Below, in pieces: positions 50,497-59,241 of a stretch of 64,000 nucleotides of DNA. A program made the translations under genes and the position numbers. This stretch comes from Pseudomonadota bacterium (GTDB lineage: Bacteria > Myxococcota_A > UBA9042 > GCA-2863065). Below the pieces are notes generated by a model, which saw only the letters and a program-made list of their open reading frames with translations, searched no databases and had not been told where the DNA came from. Numbering within the stretch: position 1 is the stretch's first letter; each line of letters opens with the position of its first letter. The stretch covers positions 17,594 through 81,593 of the forward strand of contig SXOO01000030.1 in NCBI GenBank assembly GCA_005776725.1. The letters run 5' to 3'.

Positions 50497-51771
50497 GTGC
50501 TCACACCCCCGCCGCCCGGCTCCGCCCGCACCCTGACCCGCGACGAAAGCCCGGAGGCTCCGACCGAGGGGGGACCACCTCGCCTCGTCGTAGTGTTTGC
50601 ACCCTCCAGTGGAGACGTGGGCCGCGAGGTGTCCCCGGGGGAGCTCGGACGTGAGGCCGAGCAGACTCTGCCGGACGCGCGAATGAGCCGCCGTCACGTT
50701 CGGTTTTCGGTCGATGGTCGGCAGCTGTTCGTTACGGACCTGAACAGCAAGAACGGCACAGTCGTCAACGGTCGCCGGATCGCAGGCCCAACCGCACTGT
50801 CGGCGAACGATGTGGTGCGTGTCGGTGACACTCTGTTGGTCGCGGACCCTCCCATTCCCTCGGCAGCCAACGGCCTTGGCGACGACCTGAAGCTCGTGGG
50901 CCAGTCCAGCGCGATGGCAGAGCTACGGGCTGCAGTTCGGCAGTACGCCAGAGATCGAAACCCCGTGGTGATCCTCGGTCCCACGGGTACAGGCAAGGAG
51001 CTCGTAGCTAGCGCTCTCCACAACTTGAGTGGGAGGAGCGGCCCGTGGGTTCCCGTCAACTGTGCAACGATCGCACCGCGAGACCTCGCATCTTCCATGC
51101 TCTTCGGGCACGAGCGGGGAGCCTTCACGGGCGCGAGCGAACGGCGGCAGGGCTTCGTGCGGGAGGCCGACCGCGGCACGCTCTTCCTCGACGAGCTCGG
51201 GGAACTACCTCTGGATGCGCAGGCGCTGCTTCTGCGCGCACTCCAGGAGCGCAAAGTGCGTTCGGTGGGCGGACAGCGAGACGAGCAGGTCGACGTGCGG
51301 GTGCTCGGAGCGACTCACGCAGCGCTGGGTGGGGACAGCCCCGGCGTGGGGTTCAGGGAGGACCTCTGGTACCGCCTCGCCACGCTGCAGATCAACGTGC
51401 CACCACTGTCGGCCCGTCGGGTGGACATCCTTGCGCTGTTTGCACATTTCGCGCACGATCTGCCACCTCTGGACCCAGCCACAGCCGAGGTTCTCTGTGG
51501 TCGGGCTTGGTCCGGCAACGTCCGAGAGCTTCAGGGCGCCGCTCTGCGTGCCGAGATCCACTCACGCGGGGGGCCCAGGGTGCTGCCGGAGCACCTTGCG
51601 TTACCCCCGGACAGAACGACGTCGGCCGAGGGCGGCGTTGGGAGGCCCACCATCGACGAAGCGCTGCGTCAGACGGGAGGGAATCGCGCCCAGGCCGCCA
51701 AGCTGGCCGGCGTCGACCGGTCAACGGTGTACCGCCACTTGGGGCGCTCTGGGAGCGCGGGGGAGGCGTGA
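50497..51771 (+). CDS. FHA-domain sigma54-dependent transcriptional activator
   Basis: A 424-aa protein, GTG start at 50497. Residues about 28-115 are an FHA domain (MSRRHVRFSVDG, LNSKNGTVVNGRRI), which binds phosphothreonine. Residues about 130-365 are the AAA+ core: Walker A GPTGTGKE, the sigma54-contacting GAFTGA, Walker B GTLFLDELGELPL, and the arginine-finger region FREDLWYRLATLQINVPPL. The C-terminus (about 385-417) is a Fis-type helix-turn-helix (GGNRAQAAKLAGVDRSTVYRHL). All parts needed to open sigma54 promoters are present. The gene faces away from the Ser/Thr kinase gene and a good sigma54 site lies upstream of the viperin operon, so that operon is its likely target. Confidence 0.92.
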   Translation: MLTPPPPGSARTLTRDESPEAPTEGGPPRLVVVFAPSSGDVGREVSPGELGREAEQTLPDARMSRRHVRFSVDGRQLFVTDLNSKNGTVVNGRRIAGPTALSANDVVRVGDTLLVADPPIPSAANGLGDDLKLVGQSSAMAELRAAVRQYARDRNPVVILGPTGTGKELVASALHNLSGRSGPWVPVNCATIAPRDLASSMLFGHERGAFTGASERRQGFVREADRGTLFLDELGELPLDAQALLLRALQERKVRSVGGQRDEQVDVRVLGATHAALGGDSPGVGFREDLWYRLATLQINVPPLSARRVDILALFAHFAHDLPPLDPATAEVLCGRAWSGNVRELQGAALRAEIHSRGGPRVLPEHLALPPDRTTSAEGGVGRPTIDEALRQTGGNRAQAAKLAGVDRSTVYRHLGRSGSAGEA

Positions 51772-51902
51772 CATGACAGGTCGAGCGGGCGCTGTCGCTC
51801 TGGGGCAAAGATCGCCTGCCCAGCGGCACTCGTGGCCGCACGTAGCGCCCAGCCGCGTCCGTTCGGTCCTCTGGGCGCACGTGCCGCCCAGCGGCCCGGC
51901 GG

Positions 51903-52547
51903 CTAGCCGCGTGGGGCGCTGAGGAGCCCGTTCCAGATGGGCTCGAACTCTGCCTTCACGCGGGCGTACGAGGGACGCTCGCACGCCCGCTGGTAGTAGG
52001 CGGCGAGGTTCGTGTGGCCCTCGAAGGGCATCACGAACTGGGCGTAGAACAGGGGTGGGATCGCAGCACAGTCAGCCATCGTGAAGTCCTGGCCCGTGAG
52101 CCAAGGCTGCGTCGCGGTGGCCTTGTCGATGTGCGAGTACGAGAGCGCCAGATACTTCTGGGCGCGCGAGGCCTTCTCTTCGTTGACGGGGCGGAAGCCG
52201 AACTTCTGGAACAGCAGCTCAACGGCGGGATCGTTGAGGTAGAGGTCCGACATGCGGTCCATGAAGCGCGTCTGGCGCGCGGCGAACCGTGCAGCGGGGA
52301 TGAGCGGGCGGCTCTGCGGGAACTCGTCCTCGAGGTACTCGATGATCGAGGTGGACTCCGGCACCTGCCACCCCTCCTTCGGGACGAGGAAGGGCAGCTT
52401 GCCGAGCTTGCTCACGCCCTCGAACGCTGCGCGGCCCTCGGGGGTCATCAGGTTGACCACCTCTCCCTCGAACGGGATCTCCTTCTCGTAGAGCGCGGTC
52501 AGAACCTTCTGGGAGTAGGTGGAGAGCGGGTTGTAATAGAGCTTCAC
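51903..52547 (-). CDS. Glutathione S-transferase family protein
   Basis: A 214-aa protein; GTG 52547 follows GGAGGATCC. The N-terminal thioredoxin-like domain begins MKLYYNPLSTYSQKVLTAL (candidate catalytic Ser/Tyr residues at the start of helix 1), with KLPFLVPKEG and PESTSIIEYLEDEFP, the cis-Pro and glutathione gamma-Glu contact motif. The C-terminal helical domain carries WLTGQDFTMADCAAIP, the conserved GST N-capping motif. It probably conjugates or reduces small electrophiles with glutathione; the specific class was not assigned. It is transcribed away from the FHA activator gene with convergent ends (131 bases). Confidence 0.9.
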   Translation of the reverse strand: MKLYYNPLSTYSQKVLTALYEKEIPFEGEVVNLMTPEGRAAFEGVSKLGKLPFLVPKEGWQVPESTSIIEYLEDEFPQSRPLIPAARFAARQTRFMDRMSDLYLNDPAVELLFQKFGFRPVNEEKASRAQKYLALSYSHIDKATATQPWLTGQDFTMADCAAIPPLFYAQFVMPFEGHTNLAAYYQRACERPSYARVKAEFEPIWNGLLSAPRG

Positions 52548-52745
52548 GGATCCTCCGGTCTTCCGCCGGGTTCGTCCCAGCGTGGGTTGGGCTCGGGGCG
52601 GGGTGGCGCGCCGAGCGGCCCGTTCTACACCGCGAAGTGGGTGTTGAGTGGGGCGAAGCACGCGGACCCGCCGTACTGGGGCGAAATTCTGAACCGCCGG
52701 CTCGGCTTGGAGCGCTGTGTGGGGCTGCGACGCCGAGCGGGGGTC

Positions 52746-53999
52746 CTACAGGGCTTTCGTGTAGAGCCGCCAGCGCCCATCGCGGCGGTCGGCCCACACG
52801 AGCTGATCCGAGGACGCAGCGATGGGTACCGAGACCCCCACCAGGGCCTCGTCCGAGGTGACCCTCTCTGGGGCGGCGTCGGCGACGTCGAGCCGGCGGC
52901 TCCAGATGGCATAAGGCCCGCTGCGGTAGTCGAACCAGAAGAGGCGATTCCCTGCCGCGACCGGCCGACCGTAGAGCGAGGGCTTGCCCCCGTCCGTGAG
53001 GGTTCGGGTGGCGCCGTCTACGTGCAGGCGGAGCTCGGGGGCACACAGGGCCTCGCTGCAGCCGAGTTGGCGCATGTACGACTTCGTGACCACGCCATGG
53101 TCCGTGCTCACGGCGGCCAGGAAGTCCCGGTCGGGATCCGAGAGCGTCGGAAGGGCCTCCTCGTTCACGGGGTCCCAGCCCTTCACGAGGGACGTGGCGC
53201 CGCTGTAGTCCACCCACACGATCCCGGCGCCTCCGATGGAGAACGGCTGGCCGCGCCCCAGCCCGCCGAGGCCTCCGGGCTGAGTCCAGCTCTCGTACAG
53301 GTAGCCGTCGAGCACGAGGTCGAGCTTGCCGCTGTCTACCTCCAGGCGGAGCACGCCGTTGCGCCCATGCTGATACGAGTAGCCGTACCACCACAGCGCG
53401 CCTTCGAAGGGGACAGGGGTCACCGAGAACCAGTGATTGTCCGGCGGGGCCCGCTGGGTGGAGGCGCCCGTGGCCAGGTCGAGGACCTCGACCCAACCGT
53501 CGTTCCGCACCCGCACCAGGTTCCCGTCTCCGATCCGCGGCGCCGACTGGAGGTAGGTCTCCGTGGCCACGACCGTCTCTTCGCCCGTCCCGAGGTGTCG
53601 CAGCATGAGCCGCCACTCGCAGCCCCCGCAGCCCACGCAGGCGAGGCAGTCGATCTCAGGTGGCGCAGGATCGGCCGGATTGGCCGTGTCGGCCTCGGCC
53701 TTGGCGGGGGCGACGGGCGCCACCGTGTACCAGGCGAGGTGGTCGCCCCCGAGGACGGGCAGGAGCGCGTCCAAGCCGACTGGGGTGAGCGCCGTCTCCA
53801 GGCTGGCCGAGGGGGCGGGAGGCTCAGGAGGCGCCACGTCCTCCCCTCCCTCGGCGTCGCCCGAGGCGGCGTCCGGCCCGTCGCCGTCGCCCGCGACGTC
53901 ACCGGAGGGGGTGGCGTCGTGGTTGGGAGGGGTGCTCGTGTCCGAGGGTTCGCAAGCGAACACGAGCAGTAGGGCGAGGGCGACGGGCACGGTACGCAT
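52746..53999 (-). CDS. Beta-propeller-like lipoprotein downstream of alpha-2-macroglobulin
   Basis: A 417-aa protein; ATG 53999 gives signal MRTVPVALALLLVFAC with lipid Cys16, then a Pro/Asp/Gly linker to about residue 75. The rest shows repeating W-containing strands (HLAWYTVAP, GALWWYGYSYQHG, GAGIVWVDYSGAT, NRLFWFDYRSGPYAIWSRR, LVWADRRDGRWRLY) typical of TolB/YncE-like propellers. A Cys cluster (CLACVGCGGC) is inserted near residue 130. It starts 63 bases after the alpha-2-macroglobulin stop and is probably in the same operon. Confidence 0.75.
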   Translation of the reverse strand: MRTVPVALALLLVFACEPSDTSTPPNHDATPSGDVAGDGDGPDAASGDAEGGEDVAPPEPPAPSASLETALTPVGLDALLPVLGGDHLAWYTVAPVAPAKAEADTANPADPAPPEIDCLACVGCGGCEWRLMLRHLGTGEETVVATETYLQSAPRIGDGNLVRVRNDGWVEVLDLATGASTQRAPPDNHWFSVTPVPFEGALWWYGYSYQHGRNGVLRLEVDSGKLDLVLDGYLYESWTQPGGLGGLGRGQPFSIGGAGIVWVDYSGATSLVKGWDPVNEEALPTLSDPDRDFLAAVSTDHGVVTKSYMRQLGCSEALCAPELRLHVDGATRTLTDGGKPSLYGRPVAAGNRLFWFDYRSGPYAIWSRRLDVADAAPERVTSDEALVGVSVPIAASSDQLVWADRRDGRWRLYTKAL

Positions 54000-54062
54000 G
54001 GGAGAGACCTTCGTGAGCGGGCGCTCCAAGCGCCGCGGTGGGCGGCTCGGAGCGCGGTTCTA

Positions 54063-57000
54063 CTACTTGACCTCGAGCGCCACGGGGCCGGCTTCGGCCG
54101 TGATCGCCTTGTTGTAGTAGAGGTAGGCCTCGGATTTGGGCGCTGTGGCCTCCAGCGGGTACCGGGCGCGAAGCCCGTACTGGAACACCGCCGGGGCGCC
54201 GGGCTTCACGGGCTCGAGGTAGACCACGAGGCGCAGCGGGCGCAGCTCGTACTTGGCCACCACGCCCTGTCCCACCACGGCGTCGAGCAGCGCGGGGTCG
54301 AGGTCGAAGCCGGGCGGGAGGCCCATCTCCGCCATCATCATGCCCGTCTGCTCGGGATCGCTGTTGGTCACCGACACCGACACGGTGACCGTGTCGTTGG
54401 TGGCCAGCGTGGTCTTGTCGTACTGCACGTCGATGGCGAGCGGGCCGGTGACCTCGGGCTCCACGTCCGTCCAGGGCAGGTAGTACGCGCCGGTCAGCTG
54501 CCACATGAGGTTGCCCACGCCCGAGTACTCGAGCGTGACGTCGGCGTCGCCCTCGCCGAGGCGGTCGGCCAGCTCCACTTGCCAAAGCACGTCGGCGTTC
54601 AGCGCGTCGAACGTGCGCTCCGCCACGAGCTCGCCCCCGAGCTTCACCTTCACGGTCGCGGCCGTGTTCGGCGAGCCGGAAGACAGCGACGCGATCAGCG
54701 CCTTCAGCGTGAGCACCGTGGCCTGCGTGGAGTAGCCCCAGTTGCCCTGCGGGTCCTTGCTGGCGATCAGGAACTCGAGCGCGCCCTGCACGTCGCTCGG
54801 GAAAGCGGCGGCCTGCATCAGCGCCAGCGCGACCAGCGCCGTGGTCTCCACGTTGCCGCTCTCGCCGTAACCACCCACCATCGTGGCCGCGTCAGGCGCC
54901 CAGTAGGTCTTGTTGCCGTCCTCCTTCGCAGCGGCGTGGAGCTTCTGCGTCAGCGGGCCCAGCGCCGGGTCTGCCGGATCCGCCGTGCCGAGCGCCAGCG
55001 CCGTGAGCGCCAGCGTGTAGACGTCGGTCTCCGTCTTCGAGGCCGCGCGGAGGTAGGACACGGCCTTGGCGACCGCGCCGTCCTGCCCGCTGGCATAAGC
55101 CAGGGCCCAGGTGATGTACGCGGTGGCGCGGACCGAGCCGGCGCCCAGGTTCTCGTTGCCCGAGTGGAGGTGTCGCTCCTCGGTCCACGAGCCGTCCGAC
55201 TGCTGCCGGTCCACCAGCCACTGCGCCGACCGCACGAGCAGCGCGTCGTCCACGAACGCCACGTTGCGCGTGTCGGTGAACATGATGAGGCTCACCGCCG
55301 TGAGGATGGCGTTGCCCGGATCGTCGCCCACCCACCAGTTGAAGCCGCCCGAGGCGCACTCGAAGCCAACGAGGGACTGGTAGCCGAGGCTGATGTACTC
55401 CTTGGCGCGGATCCCCAGCTCGGGGGTGAGGGTGCCCGTGCGGTTGAGGTAGTCGGTGACCAGCACGTTGGGCCAGGCCGACGACGTGGTCTGCTCGAAG
55501 CAGCCGCCGGGGAGCTGGAGGATGGAGTCCATCCCCTCCACCACCTGCGACATGAAGCCGGGGTACACCTTCACCGTGAGGCGCTGGGCGCCGTCGATGT
55601 TGTTCTCGGGGATCGTCACGGTCTTCTGCACCAGGTCGGACTTGGACTCGCCCTCCGCGCTGGCGGGGAAGCGCGCCGACACCGTGATCGGGAACTCCTT
55701 GCCGTCGGGGCGCACCTCGACTGTGCGCTTCACTGCGTCGCTGGCCGACTTGCCGGTGGCCACGATGGTGAGGGCGTGGACGCCCACGTTGAGCGCGCGG
55801 ATGTCGAAGCTCACGGCCGCGACCTGATTGGGTTCCAGCGTGAGCGTCCGGGTGGTGGGGCCCTCCGCCTGGAACCAGTCGGCGTCCTCGAGGGCGAGGG
55901 TCACCGTCTGCTGCTCGGGGAGGTAGTTGTAGACCGCCACCGGGGCCGAGAACGCGTCGCTCCGTGTGATCGCCACGGGGAAGTCGATGTCCGCGAAGAA
56001 GTCCTGGAAGACCAGGAGCGACCCTGTGCCCGAGCCCAGCCCGCCCGCCTGGCTCGACGCCAGCCCGGTCATGCGCCACGTGGTGATCGAGTCGGCGACC
56101 TCCACGGTGAACGAGCCCTTGCCGGCGCCGTCGGTGATGAGCGCCGGGTTGGTGTACAGCGTCTCGGGGAAGTACTCGCGCACCCGCGGTCCGCTGCCGC
56201 CCCCGTCGTCATTGTTCTTGACGTTCGGGCCTTGCTCGGCCGCCGGGGCTCCCGGGACAGGCATGCCGCCGCCGAAGTCGCCGTCAGCCATGTCGCCACC
56301 GTCGGCCCAGCCTCCGCCGGGCCCCCAGGCATTGCGGCCGTAGAGCGCCTCCCAGTAGGTGATGTCGAAGCTGTATTCGTCGCCGCTGAGGCCGCGCTCG
56401 TCGGGGCCGTTCGAGGTGACCGAGAGCTTCTGCGCCGTAGGATCGTAGGCGGTGGTGTACGCCCGGCCCCAGAAGTCCGCGCCCACCAGCTCGGCGGTGC
56501 CCACGAAGGTGGCGAAGTTCTCCGCCGTGATCGCGCCGGCGGTGGCCAGGTCGGACAACGCGTCGACCACGCGGGTCTTCTCGGCGTCCACCCAGGGCTT
56601 CAGCACGGCGTTGGCGCTGGCCACGTCGGCCTTGTAGGTGTCTTTCTCCAGGCCCGCGGCGGGGAGGTCGATGCTGGCGAAGGCGATCAGCGCCTTCTCC
56701 TCGGCCACTGTCGGCTCCTCGGCGCTGTTCACCACGCTCACGGGGTCGCAGCCGCCGCACGCCGGTGACACCGACGCGGACGCCAGCTCGGCCGCCAGAT
56801 CGAAGAACACCTTCAGGAGCCCGGGCTGCACCTCTTGCAGCGCGAACACGGCCTCGTCGACGATCTGGAGGCCTACGGCCGCCGCCACGCCCTTGCCGGC
56901 TTCGTCCTTGACCACCACGTCGATGGTGGCGGCTTCGCCCGGGAGGTAGCTCTCGCGCTCCGGAGTCAGCGTCACCGCCAGCTCCTTGGAGGGCTGCACG

Positions 57001-58961
57001 AACACGACGCGCGTGTCGCGCACCAGCGTGCCGGTCTCGCCCACGTAGTAGGCCGCGAGGCGCAGGTCGCCCTCGTGGGAGGTGTCGAGGTCGATGGCCA
57101 TACGCGCTACGCCATCCACCACGTCGAGCGTGGTGAGGCCCAGCGTCCGGCCGTCGGCCACCACGTCCAGCCACACCCGCTCGCGCGCCTCGCCCACGCG
57201 GACCTCCACGTCGAGCGTGTCGCCGATGCGGTAGAGCGCCTTGTCGGTGCGGAGCAGCACGGTCTCGGTGGGGGCCCCGACGTTCAGGGTCCGCTGAAGC
57301 GACAGCGCCTCGCCGCCGCCCGAGACGTCTACGTCGAACACGACCGCGCCGTTCGAGTCCGGCGTGAGCACGAGCTTCCCGAGGCCCTTGTTGTCGGTGG
57401 TGACGGTGGCCACGGTGTCGCCGTCCCGCTGAATGACCACGGTCGCAGCGACCGGGCCGCCCATCGGGTCGGTGGTGACCACGTAGACCGTGTTGGCGAG
57501 GCCCGGGACGAGCTTGCCGCTCTCGGGCACGAGGGCCACGTCCAGCGCGCCCTGCGCGATCGCGGCCGTCCTCGCGACTGACACCTCTTGCCCGGCGGTG
57601 TCGGTGGCCACGATGTCGACCTTGAGGAGCCCCTTGCCCGCGTCGAGGGCGGTGCCCACCACGTAGGAGGGCAGGGTGAGCTTGGCCTGGAACGTCCCGT
57701 CGGGCGACGTGGTGGCCTGCACCTCCGCGAACGGCGTGAAGTTCACGTCGAAGGTGGAGCCCACTACCTTGACGGTGCCGCCGTTCACGGCCTTCCCGAA
57801 GAAGTATCGGACGTCGCCGGTCACGGTGACCTCTGCCCCCGGTCGGTACCAGGGGGCGTCGAGCCCGGCGTCCACCTTGAACTTCGGGAGCACGTAGCGG
57901 TCGACGGTGATGGTCTTCTCGCTCACGGTCTCGCCCAGCACGGCCCGGATCGTCCAGGTGCCGAGGTTGAGCTCGCGCGCCAGCTTCAGGTCCGTGGACA
58001 CCACGCCGTACGCGTCGGTGGTGGCGAGTTCCCGGGCGATCTTGTTGCCCTTGGCGTCTTCGATCTCGAACGTAAAGGGTTTGCCCGCTTCGGGCGTCTT
58101 GTCACTCGCTTTGAGCGCGAGGGCGCGGATGTGGACGGTTTGTCCCGGCTGGTAGAGGGGCTTGTCGGTTGTGACCAGCACCTTCTGGTTGCGCACCACG
58201 GCCACCGGCACCTCCTCGGTGACCGTGGCGCCGGTGCCGACGACCGTGACCACCACCGTCACCTGACCCACGTCCACGCCCGGAGGGAGCGCGATCTCGC
58301 CGCTGGCTGCGCCGGCTTCGTCCGTGGCGAGGTCGACCTCCACGACGCTGCCGTCGGGAGCCGTGGCCACCACGTGCACGGCGGTCCCGGCCACGGGCTT
58401 CTGCGATGCCGGGTCCAGCGCGAAGAGCGACAGGTGCGCCGGGCGTCCCGCCTCCACCTCGTCCTGAGCCATCAGGATGACCTGGAGCTTTCGGAGGGCG
58501 TCGTACGCGCTGCGCGCCCCGTCTGCCCCGCCGCCGCCCCACGTGAGGCGGTAGTCCAAGACGTACTTGATGAGGTCGGCGCGCGTGGTGTCGACGGGTA
58601 GCCCGTCGAGCGTGAGGGAGACCACGGAGCCGCCTGGGGCCGCCGTGAAGGCCTTGCGACCCTCGGCGACCACCTTGCCGTCGAGGTCGCGGAGCCCGAT
58701 GGACACGTCGCCGTCCACGGAGCCGTTCCCAGGGTTTCCGATCGAGACCTCCAGGCGGGCGGTACCGTCGCCCGGGAGGGTGAGCGCCATGTTCTTCTCC
58801 TGGAAGACGGCGCGGTCTGTGGTGCGGTCGGGGATCTCGTCCCGGCTGGTCGGGACCTCGGCCTCCACGTCACTCGAGGTGCTGGAGCACCCAACTGCCT
58901 GCGCGCTCAGCAGCCCTGCGGCCGCCGCCCCGTGAAACCACTTCGACCATGACCTACGCAT
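54063..58961 (-). CDS. Bacterial alpha-2-macroglobulin, thioester-containing lipoprotein
   Basis: A 1632-aa protein; ATG 58961 follows GGAGGAA, with a lipoprotein signal (lipid Cys25, QAVGC). The N-terminal half has several macroglobulin domains, including the characteristic VTTDKPLYQPGQTVHIRALA. A Gly/Asp/Ala-rich stretch (GGGWADGGDMADGDFGGG) near residues 890-910 is a likely flexible bait region. The thioester motif GGCFEQ has Cys1154 and Gln1157 (C-x-E-Q), which in the family form the bond that traps proteases. Helical repeats of the thioester domain follow (VGDDPGNAILTAVSLIMFTD). This protease trap guards the periplasm or surface. No transpeptidase/PBP1c gene is adjacent, unlike the common enterobacterial pairing. 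Confidence 0.92.
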   Translation of the reverse strand: MRRSWSKWFHGAAAAGLLSAQAVGCSSTSSDVEAEVPTSRDEIPDRTTDRAVFQEKNMALTLPGDGTARLEVSIGNPGNGSVDGDVSIGLRDLDGKVVAEGRKAFTAAPGGSVVSLTLDGLPVDTTRADLIKYVLDYRLTWGGGGADGARSAYDALRKLQVILMAQDEVEAGRPAHLSLFALDPASQKPVAGTAVHVVATAPDGSVVEVDLATDEAGAASGEIALPPGVDVGQVTVVVTVVGTGATVTEEVPVAVVRNQKVLVTTDKPLYQPGQTVHIRALALKASDKTPEAGKPFTFEIEDAKGNKIARELATTDAYGVVSTDLKLARELNLGTWTIRAVLGETVSEKTITVDRYVLPKFKVDAGLDAPWYRPGAEVTVTGDVRYFFGKAVNGGTVKVVGSTFDVNFTPFAEVQATTSPDGTFQAKLTLPSYVVGTALDAGKGLLKVDIVATDTAGQEVSVARTAAIAQGALDVALVPESGKLVPGLANTVYVVTTDPMGGPVAATVVIQRDGDTVATVTTDNKGLGKLVLTPDSNGAVVFDVDVSGGGEALSLQRTLNVGAPTETVLLRTDKALYRIGDTLDVEVRVGEARERVWLDVVADGRTLGLTTLDVVDGVARMAIDLDTSHEGDLRLAAYYVGETGTLVRDTRVVFVQPSKELAVTLTPERESYLPGEAATIDVVVKDEAGKGVAAAVGLQIVDEAVFALQEVQPGLLKVFFDLAAELASASVSPACGGCDPVSVVNSAEEPTVAEEKALIAFASIDLPAAGLEKDTYKADVASANAVLKPWVDAEKTRVVDALSDLATAGAITAENFATFVGTAELVGADFWGRAYTTAYDPTAQKLSVTSNGPDERGLSGDEYSFDITYWEALYGRNAWGPGGGWADGGDMADGDFGGGMPVPGAPAAEQGPNVKNNDDGGGSGPRVREYFPETLYTNPALITDGAGKGSFTVEVADSITTWRMTGLASSQAGGLGSGTGSLLVFQDFFADIDFPVAITRSDAFSAPVAVYNYLPEQQTVTLALEDADWFQAEGPTTRTLTLEPNQVAAVSFDIRALNVGVHALTIVATGKSASDAVKRTVEVRPDGKEFPITVSARFPASAEGESKSDLVQKTVTIPENNIDGAQRLTVKVYPGFMSQVVEGMDSILQLPGGCFEQTTSSAWPNVLVTDYLNRTGTLTPELGIRAKEYISLGYQSLVGFECASGGFNWWVGDDPGNAILTAVSLIMFTDTRNVAFVDDALLVRSAQWLVDRQQSDGSWTEERHLHSGNENLGAGSVRATAYITWALAYASGQDGAVAKAVSYLRAASKTETDVYTLALTALALGTADPADPALGPLTQKLHAAAKEDGNKTYWAPDAATMVGGYGESGNVETTALVALALMQAAAFPSDVQGALEFLIASKDPQGNWGYSTQATVLTLKALIASLSSGSPNTAATVKVKLGGELVAERTFDALNADVLWQVELADRLGEGDADVTLEYSGVGNLMWQLTGAYYLPWTDVEPEVTGPLAIDVQYDKTTLATNDTVTVSVSVTNSDPEQTGMMMAEMGLPPGFDLDPALLDAVVGQGVVAKYELRPLRLVVYLEPVKPGAPAVFQYGLRARYPLEATAPKSEAYLYYNKAITAEAGPVALEVK

Positions 58962-59241
58962 CGCTATTCCTCCCATACGTCCCGCTCGCGCGGTTGAGCC
59001 GGGGGACCGCCTCAGCATCCGGCGTGCCAAGCCGCGTCGGGGCGCAGGAGCCCGATCGGGGGCGCGAGGGGTGTGACGGGACTGCGCTCCACGGACGGGC
59101 CGTCCACTTCTTTTACGCCACGGTTCGGCCCGCCCCGCCCGTGGGGAGCCGCGGAGGCCATTTTCGTGAGTGTGGGCGCGCCTCCGCTAACGTGGCGATC
59201 CTGGGCGTCCGATGGACGCCCCAAAGGCGAGGAACCGTTCG

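Noticed and set aside
54579..56768. 729-codon plus-strand frame inside the alpha-2-macroglobulin gene
   Set aside because: Composition is His/Arg/Val/Gly-rich as expected antisense to a high-GC gene; the minus strand has the thioester motif and signal peptide.
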